Positions 16,313-28,147 of a stretch of 64,000 nt of DNA are shown here, one piece after another. Numbering within the stretch: position 1 is the first letter of the stretch; the number at the start of each line of letters is the position of its first letter. The DNA is from Batillaria attramentaria (Eukaryota > Mollusca > Gastropoda > Batillariidae): contig JACVVK020000226.1 in the NCBI GenBank assembly GCA_018292915.2, forward strand, positions 646,001 through 710,000. The letters are read 5' to 3'. The notes beneath the pieces are model-generated. The model was not told where the DNA came from, made no database searches, and saw only the letters and a program-made list of their open reading frames with translations. The position numbers were made by a program, and so were the translations under genes.

Positions 16313-18924
16313 ATCATCTGATTTGTGAAGAATCCTCTGCAAATTTTAACAAGTCATAACAAACCTTGACAAGTTTCTTTTTCTGTGGCGTGGGTCCCCT
16401 CAAAAACTCTGTGACCTTCAGCTGGAACTCTGCAGTCTGCTTCGTCAGTTCCTCAAAATGAGGCAGCGGCTTTCGTCCGTCTTCTCTGTCCCCGCTTCCC
16501 ACCTCCTCCTCTCCGAGCACCTCCTCAAAGTCCTTCTCCTGCCCCGCCAATCGCTGACAGAGATTCTGGTACTTTCTCTGCATTTCAGGGTCGTTGTGAA
16601 AGGAACGGGGAGTGTCCTCGTGACCATCTGAAGGCCTGATACCCAGGTAAGTCAAGGTCTCTTCCGTGACCCACTGTCGAATGATCAGGCACACTGCCTC
16701 AAGGGGAGAAGTTTTTGGCTGGGATGGTTTGGGTGATGGCTTTTTCTTGGCTTGTGGCCGAGCATCAGTCACCTTTTCTCTTGGCAGGTCAGTGGCCAGA
16801 CTTTTCTGAATTTTGTGACCAGGCATATCCGAACTGACTTCACCATCTGATACAGGTGGGATATCTGTGTTGCTGTGACTGAACCCAGACTGATCCACTG
16901 CAGAGGGTTGAATGTCTGCCATCTTGGAAAGAAGCTTTTTCTTTTTGTCTAACAGGCGCATGAGATAGGCAGCGCTGGATTCCCCAGGCTCTTGGCCAAC
17001 AGTCTCATTTGTTTTTACAGAACCAGCACTGGATGCCAAAGTGTTGCCACTCTTTTCTACCCCTTGATACGTTGATTGTATATGTGGTTTTGTGGATTGG
17101 CTCTGGTCTGTAACACTCTCACTTTGTATGGCTGCAGTTCGTGACTGTGAACTGGAATCAGCCATCAGACTGTCATCTTTAGAAACAGAAGTCTGCGTTC
17201 CAACACCATAAGAGGATGTATCCGTCACAGCAGCATCAACATCATCATCACTGTCAACCTCTGTATGTGAACCACTCTCTGTGATTGATAGATCTTTCAT
17301 GGAATGCTCTAGAACTGTCTTCTCACTCTTCGCCAAACTGCCATCCGAAGGGACAACACACTCACCACCGGATGTTCTTGTCGATGGCCTGGTGTTGTCC
17401 CCTTTGTCCAAAGAAAGCTGATTCATCTTCTTGTTCAACCCTTCATCTTCATCGGGTATTTGTGCAGAAACAGGGACGGATTCTGGATTCTTCTGACCTT
17501 TTTGTGTCATATCTCGAGCTTGTTTCTTGTTTGCCGGTGCAGCCTTTGTCTCCTGAGTGCAACGATCAAGTTTTTCCAGAGCCAGCACCTCTTGCTTCAG
17601 GGACACTAGGCTCAACCCAACAACCTCTTCACCAACATCACCCCTGTGGGATGAAATAAGAGAAGTTTCCATAAACTATTCCTCAATTAAAAGTTGACTG
17701 AATTACCAAGAAAGGAAAATCTCTGCTGGCAAAAAGTGCAGCTATCAAAAATGACACTTCCACTGACACACATGTGCAACCATTCACCTGTGAGACATTG
17801 ATGGGTGTGCACCAACAGGTCTTTACAAAATGGATGAACACTCAAAATTTATATAGAACTGAATCTTGGTTAAGCATCTGTTTACTTCTGCAGCAGGGAA
17901 CTGCACCTGTTCCTCTTAGGACCATCATTAGCATCACGTGCACCCGTTTTAAAACAGATGGACATTACCAAATACACTGTATATTTGTTTTACTCATTCA
18001 GCTTTTTCTTCCTGGTCAGTGAAAATGCTCTATTCAAGCACCATTTTCATCCATATTAAAGAAACTTGTAAAATGCAGTTTATAACTGTAGTATCAACCC
18101 TGCCCCCAAGCTTTACACCCCTCGTGTAGCTACCATCTGACAGTATACCTACCTGCTGCCAGCAGTAGACAGCAACTCATAGTTGACTCTCGGATCATTC
18201 TCTCTGCCCCAGACTGGCGTGTCAGGAACCTGCATCTGCAGGTATTTGGACGCCCTGTAGCACTGGTTGCTGCAGAAATTCTGCAAGAAGACAGGTGTAT
18301 AATTATCTACAACTATACATATATATACACGTGTCTCTCCACACAATGCTCCACTGTGGCTATCGATGTGGGAAGGCAAGAACTAAATAATTCTAATGAG
18401 CACAATGCAAAATGAGGTGGCCTTGAGCATATTATGGGACCACAGCTCTGCTCTTCACTGACGAAAATTTTCTGAAACAGTTGTACTTTCAGCCTGTTGA
18501 GAAAATGCAACAGAGGCTGCAGGAACATAAGTGCAAGTAAGAAATCAAATGACCAACAGAACAATGCACTCAGTAGAGTGCAATCCTTGTGCAACCTACC
18601 TTCCGCTCTGTGATGTCAAAAACCCTGTTAGACTTTGTTGAGATGTGATACTTCTTCTTTGGTATCTGAAATATAACAATATTATGAAACAATAACAAAT
18701 TATCAGACAGAAAATTACAGTTTGTACAAGAACCTCTAGCAACATCACACATTACAGTTACTCTCACATTCACATGTATCAGACACTGGGCAGAGTCTGT
18801 TTGGATCTACATGTACTGTACTTCATTTAGGTGGACACATGTTTACTTTCACAGTTCCTGTCTGACCAGGACAAACACCTTAATAATATTTGTTTTCTCC
18901 AAGACATTTTTCCTGCCCCCATGG

Positions 18925-18993
<69 letters not shown>

Positions 18994-20247
18994 ACAAACA
19001 GGCTTACATTGCTGAGTGTGTTACCACACAGAGGATAACCACACAAATGCCCTATGGCTCTCTCCTCAACGATATCTTCATAATGACTTCTGCTGATAAA
19101 CTGGCACTGAAAGGAGAGCACGAGAAAATTACATAAATGTACAGAAAAGGTTAAAACTGTGTCACAGTTACTGATAAAACCCACAAGTGTGAAATACTAA
19201 ATGAATTTATAGTATTTTACACACTTTCAAGTCTCAGCTGTATTTAAACGTTGCAACTAGACTGGCAATCAAATCACAATTAACTGACTTGTGTATAACA
19301 ACAGGTTGCGCATTAAGGTACAGCTCAATGTGTCAAGGCAACTCATAAAGCCAAAGGCAACGGAGTGTCTAAAAAGGCCACCCATTCATAGGCCCATGGT
19401 TCTCTTTCTGCCACTTGTTGGTTACGCACAATGTGATCTAATACCTGACTGGGAATTAAGACCATGCACTTTTCCCTTGAACTACTGGGTAATAACCTTG
19501 AATAGTAGGTCTGACACTGATTCAATACTTTTTTTTTTTTTTTTTTTTTGGCTGCCACAACTCTTTGCCGGCTCCAGTGGTGTTTCTCCCTGGTAATGGG
19601 TGGAATCCACGGGGGGCTTGGAAGCTGGGGCAATTTTTATTATTCATGATGATGGAGATGATGATGGTAAGATGATGCTATGGAGGTCCGTGTGGTTTGG
19701 GACTGCGGGACAGGGCCGCATTCCACGCTTCCTATCACAAATATCCCGGCATTAACCAGGCCCGGGAACTATGGCACCTGCGGTGCCAGCCGTGTAATCA
19801 TCCACATCATAAGACGTGTCATACCAAGGGAAGCACCCCCCCCCCCCCAAAGTCGCACCCGAGAAGTGGGTGAATCTCAGCTGTGTGGCAACAGCCTCCC
19901 CACTGAGCCCATAGCACACCCGCTCTGGGTAGGAGCCGACCTAGGTAGGAAAAATCCCGCTTGCCTCGGCTTGGACTCGAACCCGGGTCTCCCGGTCCAT
20001 GGTCCGAAATGCTAACCACTACACTACGGGGGCCGGTTAGTGATTCAATACTTACTGCCTCTTTTAAATAGTCCTCAGTGATGGGCGTTTCCAACAGGCG
20101 ATTGACGATGTCAAAGGCTTTAGCTTCACACGCTACTCTGTGTCTGACTTTCCGTTCCAGCTCCGCCTTTCTGTGATCCTCAGTTTCCTGTTTCTTGTGT
20201 GTGCTGTGTGGTTTCTCCATGCTGCTTTTTCCTGGTTCTCCCACCAT
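14192..20247 (-). CDS. RPAP2: RNA polymerase II-associated protein 2 (Rtr1-type CTD phosphatase)
   Basis: RPAP2/Rtr1 acts on the RNA polymerase II C-terminal domain (Ser5-P) and in polymerase assembly and transport. Nine coding exons join in frame to 735 aa (human 612): 20056-20247, 19008-19106, 18600-18665, 18153-18280, 16365-17643, 15933-16072, 15436-15516, 14944-15012, 14192-14345. The N-terminal Rtr1 domain shows YEDIVEERAIGHLCGYPLCG, ISTKSNRVFDITERK and FCSNQCYRASKYLQ. The Cys-x4-Cys...Cys-x3-Cys zinc ligands are C86, C91, C122 and C126. The large fifth exon encodes a low-complexity Ser/Thr/Gln-rich linker. The C-terminal part (RRRIVLDRL, FKPAEWSLVSFILL) matches the conserved C-terminal RPAP2 region. 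Two methionines (residues 1 and 10) could start translation. The longer linker explains the extra length. Confidence 0.93.
14375..14770. mobile_element. Dispersed SINE-like repeat in RPAP2 intron 8
   Basis: Contains TGAACCCAACTTGCACACTC, also found at 45905-46000 and 56815-56945, followed by a GGGGAGGAAGCCGGAGTACC segment shared with 46100-46140 and similar to 35074-35105. The middle is an inverted repeat (14511-14555 against 14566-14610). No target duplication was identified. Confidence 0.55.
15740..15796. repeat. Inverted pair of GAAGAAA...CGAAAC motifs
   Basis: CTGGAAGAAAGGCCGAAAC on the plus strand faces GTCTGAAGAAAAGAGTCGAA (then ACG) on the minus strand. Both resemble the motif in the foldback family. 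They lie in RPAP2 intron 6. Confidence 0.5.
18928..18990. repeat. (TG)n microsatellite adjoining RPAP2 exon 2
   Basis: About 31 TG units, starting some 18 bp past the exon 2 donor in the direction of RPAP2 transcription. Confidence 0.95.
19531..20040 (-). mobile_element. tRNA-derived SINE inserted next to the RPAP2 exon 1 donor
   Basis: Read on the minus strand, the element starts with a tRNA-like head. This has an A-box-like TAGTGGTTAGCA and a B box GGGTTCGAGTCC, and the element ends in a long poly-A (plus-strand poly-T at 19531-19549). A 13-bp direct repeat TGATTCAATACTT flanks it (19518-19530 and 20041-20053). The right copy abuts the GT of the exon 1 donor (GT at 20055-20054). The insertion is therefore inside intron 1, two bases past the exon edge plus the duplication. 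Confidence 0.85.
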
Positions 20248-20458
20248 TCGCCTGATTCACCTCTAGACTGCCGTCATCCAGCACTAGAGATTAAAAACAA
20301 TGTTTTTTGAAAACTTCTTTCACTCTAGTACTCAGGGGAGGTGCATGGCCTCGACGGCAAGTCTTTGCTGTTCTTAATCTTATCCTCTCTCCCCCATGCG
20401 ACATAGCTGACACTGTGTTCCCTCTCTCCACCCCCTCCCTTGCACCAAATAAATGGTG

Positions 20459-20504
<46 letters not shown>

Positions 20505-21051
20505 GAGTAATTCCGTGTCCTGAATTACGTGAGAGACATGCAGACAGACAGACAGATTATACAAATCACTGGTTAAACACCAACCTATCTATAAGACATA
20601 AATGAGCTGAACATACCCCTGTTACCACTGTCGCTAGTGTCAGCACTTCTGTTGCACCATCCGTTACCGTCGGAGGGAAATCACGGAGATTGATTGCAGT
20701 AGTTTCCCCTGTGCATGAACGGTAACTCCCGAAAACCCCTCATGGCTACGGAGCAGCAACAGTCTTCTCTGGCTTTCAAAGGTTTTCATTGTTACGGAAT
20801 TAGTCACATGTAACAGTCAGAGTTGAATATCTGTATCTCAGGTTTTTCTTTCCAATGTTTATTTCAAGAAATCTACAGCAGTCCATGTTTCAGTCGTTTT
20901 TCGCAAGTGACGTTACGCGTTTGTCAACGACCAACTCACAGGTCAGTTTTCGGTTCCTGTATGTTTCAGTGCAGAGATGATGGATATCAGCAGTGAGGTG
21001 ACCGGTGCTTAATGAAGAAATAGCTGCAGTGGAACTGGGTGAGCAAAAGTC
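20248..21051. other. RPAP2 5' flank
   Basis: No further coding exon is supported. It holds a CA microsatellite (20459-20500) and GACA repeats near 20540. The RPAP2 promoter should be here; no core element is obvious. Confidence 0.45.
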
Positions 21052-21497
21052 GCACCAATCCCAGATTAGCCAACACATTGTACAGCGAGTGTCACCGACG
21101 GTTTATTACAGAAAAACCATAAGAAGCCATATGGTGAAAAACTGAAAACAAACAATAAACCTTCATAAGGAAAACATTCAGCCTTTCAATAATAAAAACA
21201 AACAAACGAACCAACCAAAACTGACACTAGTCATTTTACACAACATTGGTATTCTAGATCAAATAAAATCATCAAAGTAACTCTTGACAGCGTAATCAAT
21301 ATCCATAAAATCATTTCTAATAGACTAAATTAAAACTTACAACGTGTGCAGCTGTCAGATCCAAACTACTGAAAACGAAGTACCGTGGCCAACTTGGCCA
21401 AACCAGAACGTCAGTTAAAAAAAAAAAGAAAAAAGATACGGGGTCCACAAATAGTAGGGCACGGGGGAAAAAAAGCGTCTGCTGCGTTTCCGGCACA
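21052..21497 (-). repeat. 3' LTR of the BEL/Pao element
   Basis: A direct repeat of 27102-27547 at an offset of exactly 6050 bp. I saw no difference between the copies over 446 bp, apart from the terminal base before it (C here, T in the other copy). Confidence 0.92.
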
Positions 21498-21785
21498 CTC
21501 CCCGTCTAATATCATAACTGATATTACCAATCAATTTCTTCTAAAACAACGAATGAATGAACAAACTATATAACAGACTATATATAAAACAGCTTTAGTC
21601 AAATTGACTTCTGGGGGTACCATACTCAAAACAAACCAAAAGAAATCCCCTCAAAAAACAACAACAAAATTCGTGAAACAAACGTCACTAACCAAACACA
21701 AAGTCACTAATTGACTAAATTGTTCGTATGAACTCAGACATGCACATGGTCTATCACTTATGTGAAGTCAACTCTGGACGTTCGT

Positions 21786-22481
21786 CTACAACAGAATTAG
21801 CTCAGTTACAGGCCGGACATAATGAACTGCAGCTTTGTCTTTGATCACCCGGATTTCAGCTGACCGAACCAGACCATCGTCTTGGCTAGAAAAGGTTTTG
21901 GATACAAGTCCGATCGGCCAGTTGTTCCTGTGAAGCTGTTTGTCTCTGAGAAGCACGAGATCGCCTTCTTTGATGTTTCTCTGGGCAGTTTCCCACTTTT
22001 TTCTCTGCTGGAGATTTTGTAGGTATTCCTCCTTCCAATGTTTCCAGAACACATCTGACAGAACCTGCACGTGCTTCCACTGGGACTTGTACATGTCTCT
22101 AATGTCCATGGGTGAGCAGAGAATCTGACTGTTGCCGGTTTTCTGGTTGAGCAGCACCGAGGGGGTGAGCAGAAATGGTGAGTCAGGATCATGAGAGATT
22201 GGGACGATGGGTCTACCGTTCACCACGGCACACACTTCAGCCATCAGCGTGCACAGAATCTCATGAGTCAAAGGCTTGCGTCTCATGTCTTGTAGCATAG
22301 AGTCTAGAATGCGTCTGATGACACCTATCATCCTTTCCCAGACACCTCCCATGTGTGATGCATGAGGTGGATTGAACTTCCATGAGACTCCGCTTTTAGA
22401 GAGATAGTCCGAAATAGGACCGTTTTCTACACACAGCGATTTAAGACCAAGTTCGTTTGCTGCGATGCTGGGAGCAAACAT
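21786..22481 (-). pseudogene. BEL/Pao integrase C-terminal remnant
   Basis: This 231-codon frame covers the end of the integrase core (FNPPHASHMGGVWERMI, containing the last acidic catalytic residue) and the C-terminal domain typical of BEL/Pao (KTGNSQILCSP, WPIGLV). The zinc-binding HHCC region and the first two catalytic Asp positions are absent. The sequence passes almost directly from the post-RNase H region into this part, indicating an internal deletion near 22480-22550. The product could not be a functional integrase. Confidence 0.85.
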
Positions 22482-23223
22482 GCCAACCTTTGCCGCAGGC
22501 TGAGGGCGAGTGAAAACTCTTGCAAATGTGTCGGAGAAGCCTCAGTGTGCGAATCATGGAGGTCCAAGAAGAGAATCTTTCAAGCCGTGTGGTCAGTGGG
22601 TTGATGACTTCTGAGACATCTGATTTTAGAACGTTGACTCTGATTTCTTTGTCATTGTCTGGACTAACCAGGGGAAAGAGCTGATCTTGAGCAGTCGTAA
22701 GATCTCTGCTGAGATAATCTTGTGGACCGTCAAGCCAATGCTCTACCTTCTCTTCGAGACGTTCAAGATTGCCTCTGGTTGCAGCATCTGCTGGGTTGTG
22801 ATTGGTGGGAACATATTTCCACTGCCCAGGACTGGAAACTCTCCTGATGCGTTCCACACGATTAGTGACATGCGTGTGGAACCTTCTTGTCTCGTTGCAG
22901 ATGTAACCAAGAACGACTTTGCTATCAGTGTGAAAAGTTACACTCTTTGGGACCACGTGTAGTTGGTCTGAAATGAGTTCATAAAGTTCCGCCGCCAAAA
23001 CGGCACTACAGAGTTCTAGGCGCGGAATTGTGTGCCCAGAGATGGGGGCAAGCTTAGCTTTTCCCATGACAAAGCCGATGTCGTTGTCGACTTTCGCGTA
23101 GGCCACGGAAGCAATGGCCTTTTCTGAAGCGTCACAGAAGATGTGTAATTCAGCGTCTGAAGTCTGTGACAGCGAACGAGGAGCATACCTTCTTGGGATC
23201 TCCAGTGATTTGAGTGATTCCAA
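22441..23223 (-). pseudogene. BEL/Pao RNase H segment
   Basis: A 260-codon frame with LHIFCDASEKAIASVAYA, SGHTIPRLELCSAVLAAEL and FHTDSKVVLGYI. These give the Asp/Glu/Asp spacing of a retroelement RNase H, followed by the NPADAATRG motif common in BEL/Pao. It is out of frame with the preceding RT segment; a one-base shift lies near 23260. Confidence 0.85.
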
Positions 23224-23723
23224 GGATTGTCTCCAATTCTGCCATTCTTCCTGACGATCTCATCCCAGTTTCTTCCGTCTGGAGCTATTTCTCGCAGAAG
23301 AATTTTTCCGGCGATGACGGCGGGAGCTAAGAAGCCCAGAGGATCGTATACACTATTCAATGTTGACAGCAAACCTCTGCGTGTGAATGGTGCGTCGCCG
23401 AACTGTAAGTTGATGAGGAAGGAATCTGTGTTGAGGTTCCAGTCAAGACCCAAGCACTTGTTAACTGGAAGGACCGTCGAACCATCCGAGAGGTCCAGTG
23501 ACTGAAGGTCTTCGCTGAGGTCTTCTTTCGGGAAGGCTTGTAAAATTTCACGATCGCTGGAAGCTATCTTGTGAAGCCTAATCTTCCCGTTTTGCATCAG
23601 ATCTGTTTTGGCGCGTTCCATAAGACTAACAGCGTCTTCCTTACGAGGTAGAGAAGTCACGCCGTCGTCGACGTAGAAGTCTTCCTCAACATACTTCCTG
23701 ACGTCTTCGTCGCTGGAAGCCAC
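23016..23723 (-). pseudogene. BEL/Pao reverse transcriptase, catalytic part
   Basis: This frame carries FYVDDGVTS, the RT catalytic YxDD box, and LGLDWNLNTD followed by GLLSTLNSVYDPLGFLAP, hallmarks of Pao-type RT. It is one frame away from the upstream gag-pol frame (shift near 23740) and from the downstream RNase H frame (shift near 23260). Confidence 0.88.
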
Positions 23724-26700
23724 GGCTTTCCTCAGACGTCGCTACAGCAGGTGACGGACTGTTCCCAAAAACATGGACAGTCATTCTGTACTCGACCAAC
23801 GGGTTGTCGAAGTCGTTGTCTCGATACCAGAAAAATCTGAGAAAATCTCTGTGATCTTCTCTAACCCGGAACTGGTAAAACATCTGTTCTATGTCTGCCA
23901 TGATCGGGTGCTCGTCTCTCCTGAAACGTAGAAGAACTCCAATCAAACTGTTCGTCAGGTCAGGCCCGGAGAGTAACAAACTGTTCAAAGAGACCTCGTG
24001 ATAGGTCGCGGACGAGTCAAACACTCCTCTAATCTTGTCTCGTTTCTGGGGATGATAGACTCCGAAAAGCGGAAGGTACCAGCAACATTCTTCATTTTCA
24101 AGTGGAGGCGCTTCCTCTGCCGCTCCACTCTTCAAGACTTTGGTCATGAACTTGAAAAAATGCTCCCTTTTCGTGGGGTTCTGGCTCAACGAACGATGCA
24201 AGGCATGGGCTCGCTTTTTGGCTTCAGTCCTGTTGTTGAAACCTGGCTTTGCGTCTCTAAAGGGAAGAGGTGCGGTCCAAAGACCATCATCCATCGTGAA
24301 GTTGGCGTCCATGAGGGTGACGAACTTCTTGTCTTCAACGGATAACCCCGGTTTCTCATCGTCCTTCGTCCTTTCAAAAACTGTTGCGCCGACATTGTCC
24401 ATTTCCTTCACCTCAATGACGTTTTGACAGGGTTCAAACATCGATTCTCGTCCGCCACTGAAGACGTTCGTCTTGTTCACACAGACTACTGAAGGCTTGT
24501 GAACTTTGTTGAGGCATACTTCTCCTATCACTGCCCATCCCAACCCAAGACGCTGAGCGAAGGGTGCAGACGGTGGACCAACAATCTGTTCCATAACATG
24601 ATGTGCTTGCGGCAGGTCTCGACCAATGAGGAGACCGATGCTGATGTATGGGTTGAACGGCGGAATGTGAGTGGCGATCGATTGTAGGTGCGAATGATTT
24701 TGAGCAACCTCTGGCGTGGGAATCTCGGAAGTATCTTGAGGGACACTACATTCTAAGACCGTAGGGAGATTCATTGTTGTACGTTCATCGAGGGACCGCA
24801 CCCGTAGACCTACAGCCTTGCGTCCACTGGTCATTTTCGTCCCTGCACATGACGACAGTTGATAAGCGCACTCTTCAGACTTCACTCCTAGCTGATCTAG
24901 CAGCTCTGTAGATGCCAACGAACGATTGCTCTGATCATCTAAAATTGCGTAGGTTAAAGCGCTGCGGTCAGAGTTGTTCGCGTAGACTCTAGTGAGAATA
25001 ATCTTGCCGCATGATCTGCTGCCGTTCGAGCAGACCGACGTACACTTAGCTGAGATGACGGCTTCACCCTCCCCGCCGTGATCTCCAGGCTCAACAGGCG
25101 GGTTTCGTTGTTCGTTGTGCATCGTGGTGAGGTGACCCTTTTTGCACTTGCCACATTCCGGCTTTTGCCGACAGTTCTTCGCGTTGTGACCAGGCCGCAA
25201 ACATTTGAAGCACAAGCGGTTTTCTTTGAGGAACTTCAGTTTCTCTCCCCACTCTTTTGCCCTGAAGGTTTTACACATGTCCAGACTGTGTTGCGCCTTG
25301 TGAATAGGGCATCTGTCGCCTCTCTCTCCCTCGTGTACGTCTGATTTTCGATCACTTTTCTCTTCCTCTTGGACATCTGATTTTCGGCTAAACACCCTTT
25401 GACTGACAGTTTGCTCTTTCTTGGAGACTTCGGGTTGGAACTGGAAGGCTGGGTCATTAGACAGCTTGCACATTTGCCGCATGAATGTTACAAGAAATGA
25501 GAAGGGAGGAAAAGAAACCTGATGTTCCTCTTTGTATCTTGCTGCTTGAGAGATCCACTTTTGACGCAGAGAATGAGGCAGTTTGCGGATGATCGTGTTC
25601 ACACCAGTAGATGAGTCATACACTGCAAACAGTGGCGAGAGGTTGGGGTTTTCCTTAGCTGACTGAATCTCATCTAAAATGTCACACAAATCATACAACT
25701 TCTTGTTGTCTTTGTTGGTTAGCGAGGGAAAATTCTCCACCTTGGCCTTGAGGCAGGCTTCCACCATCTCTGGAGAGCCATATCTGTCCTTTAGTCGTTC
25801 CCACAGAAGGCGCAAGCCTCTCGCTGGGTTGGCGGCGTTTGATGCGCGCAAGGACTGTGCATACCTTGTGGACTCTGGTCCGAGATATTTGATGAGTAGG
25901 TCAAACTCTTCTTGTGGAGAAGCTTTAAGTTCTCTTGTCACACTGAGGAAGCTACTCTTCCATACTTCAAAGTTTTCTGGTTTCTCATTAAAGTGTGTAA
26001 GACGTGAGAGAAGCAGGTCTTTCCTCAAGAACATTGTAGCGAGGGTTTCGCTAGAGTCACCTCTGTGATAGATCTCTTCTTCTTGTCTTATGTTCGGGTT
26101 CAGGGACTGAGACTGGGTTTGATCAGGAACAAAAACCTTCGCGCTAACGGACAAGTTTGACGCGACATTGACTGGTTGTTGTTGAAGCTTGGCAACATAA
26201 CTAGCCGTCTCAGAACGACTGTCAGCATGTGGTAAGTGGATGATCGCGGAAGCGCTTGCGATAGATCTATTTTCTGCTTCAAGCACTGCAGCTTCGGCGT
26301 CTGCAGCGGCAGCTTCTTTCTCTTCTTCTAACACTGCGAGCTCAGCTTCTACGTCACTTTTCTGACGTTCTACCTGTGCCTCATTGACTTTCTTTTGCTC
26401 CAACAGCTCTGCTTGCCGTTTTCTCAGTTCAAGTTCTTTGCGGGCGAAGGCTGCCCTGGCCTTTGAGGCTTCTGCCTTGGCTCGTTTCCTAGCTGCATAA
26501 CTGCTAGTTTGTGAGACTCCAGTCTGAATGCTGGAATTAGATCTGGTTTCTGCCATCGTGTTCAAGGCATCTAAAGTTTCTTTGTATTTGCTTTCTTTCA
26601 GCTCCATCATTACTGAATAGTGACGGAGATCTACAACGCTTACATCACTGTTGCACTGCACAAGAAAATCTTTGAAGTCAGAAGCTTTTGCTGAATATGA

Positions 26701-26904
26701 CTTAAAACAAGATTCTAGCTCTTGCTGTAGCGCTAACGCATCTTCAGGCGTTGACACAGATACACTCTTCTCTAATAATTTATCCAGTTGATCGCGAGCT
26801 GGCAGGTAGTATGCCAAGTGTGCGTCTCTATTTTGTTCATATAATTCTGTTCCTTTTTCTGTGAGGGTACGTAACCGTTTTTCAGAAGGGTTAGACTGAG
26901 ACAT
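23686..26904 (-). pseudogene. BEL/Pao gag, protease and N-terminal RT (1072 codons)
   Basis: The longest open frame of the element. In order: a coiled-coil, Glu/Lys/Ala-rich region (residues ~120-215); the gag region that BEL/Pao annotations call DUF1759 (FEVWKSSFLSV, LRASNAANPARGLRLLWERL); CCHC-type knuckles (CFKCLRPGHNAKNC and CGKCKKGHLTTMH, ~565-595); a retroviral-type aspartic protease (AILDDQSNRSLAS, ~650-665); then the start of RT (MADIEQMFYQFRV, ~1000). The frame shifts out inside RT, so the polyprotein is truncated. The start is the first in-frame ATG after the 5' LTR. Confidence 0.9.
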
Positions 26905-27101
26905 GGTGTGTGTGAATACTCCCTGTTTGCATGGCTATCGAAAAACCGGCTGGGTTGGGACAACCTCGACGTTCGTTAGACAGTAGGTAGCAGGCGGGCA
27001 GCTGGAACAGCTGTGACGTTCACAGGACAGCAAACCAGGAACGTGAAGACTCAGGAGCCTGACGCTGTACGTTTTTTTTCACTGTGCTGTCTTCAAGTAT
27101 T

Positions 27102-27547
27102 GCACCAATCCCAGATTAGCCAACACATTGTACAGCGAGTGTCACCGACGGTTTATTACAGAAAAACCATAAGAAGCCATATGGTGAAAAACTGAAAACA
27201 AACAATAAACCTTCATAAGGAAAACATTCAGCCTTTCAATAATAAAAACAAACAAACGAACCAACCAAAACTGACACTAGTCATTTTACACAACATTGGT
27301 ATTCTAGATCAAATAAAATCATCAAAGTAACTCTTGACAGCGTAATCAATATCCATAAAATCATTTCTAATAGACTAAATTAAAACTTACAACGTGTGCA
27401 GCTGTCAGATCCAAACTACTGAAAACGAAGTACCGTGGCCAACTTGGCCAAACCAGAACGTCAGTTAAAAAAAAAAAGAAAAAAGATACGGGGTCCACAA
27501 ATAGTAGGGCACGGGGGAAAAAAAGCGTCTGCTGCGTTTCCGGCACA
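27102..27547 (-). repeat. 5' LTR of the BEL/Pao element
   Basis: Copy of 21052-21497. It ends TGCA on the minus strand, giving the usual TG...CA LTR termini. Confidence 0.92.
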
Positions 27548-27731
27548 AATTCCAAACGTTGTTATTGCCATTATTATTATTATCATTACTATCATTATTT
27601 AAACAAACCTTACCTGAGCACTTGTCACTAAGGCAACAGGTAAACACACGCGTGTCCACATACATGTTCTAACTGGTCACAGGTTGGAAAGTTGTGCTAA
27701 CAGGTGTTACAAACACAACCATGCACATGTC

Positions 27732-28137
27732 GGTCCTACTAATTACCGAAAACAACCGAAAACAACTCTTAATACGGGTAGAACGCGGTTAAAACATAGA
27801 AATAACAATACACAAACATAACAACAACACACAAACATGATTTAAGGTGAAAAAGAGGCCTTAAAAAAGCTAAAAAGAAAAAAGGTGACAATGCAGAAAA
27901 TAACCAGTCTGGACCAGACGGAGTCGCTTCCCTTGGGAGACACGTTCATTTCGTCCTGTTCTCTTGGAGTGAATAAGTACTTTTTTTTCCTTTTAACTAG
28001 TTTAAGGCCTCTTTTTTCACCTTTAATCATGGTTATGTGTTGTTTTTTCTATGTTTTAACTGCGTTCTACCCGTATTAAGAGTTGTTTTCGGTTGTTTTC
28101 GGTCGTTTTCGGTTGTTTTCGGTAATTAGTAGGACCC
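27732..28137. mobile_element. Foldback element with 10-bp target duplication (MULE-like)
   Basis: Long terminal inverted repeats begin GGTCCTACTAATTACCG and extend about 150 bp each, through GAAAACAACCGAAAACAACTC and GGGTAGAACGC. They surround a centre of about 80 bp (CCAGTCTGGACCAGACGGAG). The direct repeat TGCACATGTC flanks both sides (27722-27731 and 28138-28147). A 9-10 bp duplication with long inverted repeats is typical of Mutator-like elements. No transposase is encoded. Confidence 0.75.
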
Positions 28138-28147
28138 TGCACATGTC

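Larger units (their letters stand above)
21052..27547 (-). mobile_element. BEL/Pao LTR retrotransposon, defective
   Basis: A 6.5-kb element on the minus strand bounded by two 446-bp direct LTRs. Each LTR begins TGTGCCGGAAACG on the minus strand. A purine-rich AGACGGGGAG precedes the 3' LTR at 21498-21507. The gag-pol content and order (gag, zinc knuckle, protease, RT, RNase H, integrase remnant) are those of BEL/Pao. The reading frame is broken at least twice and part of the integrase is deleted. No matching target duplication was seen (minus-strand flanks GAATT and ACTTT). It separates the divergent RPAP2 and TMEM68 genes. Confidence 0.92.
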
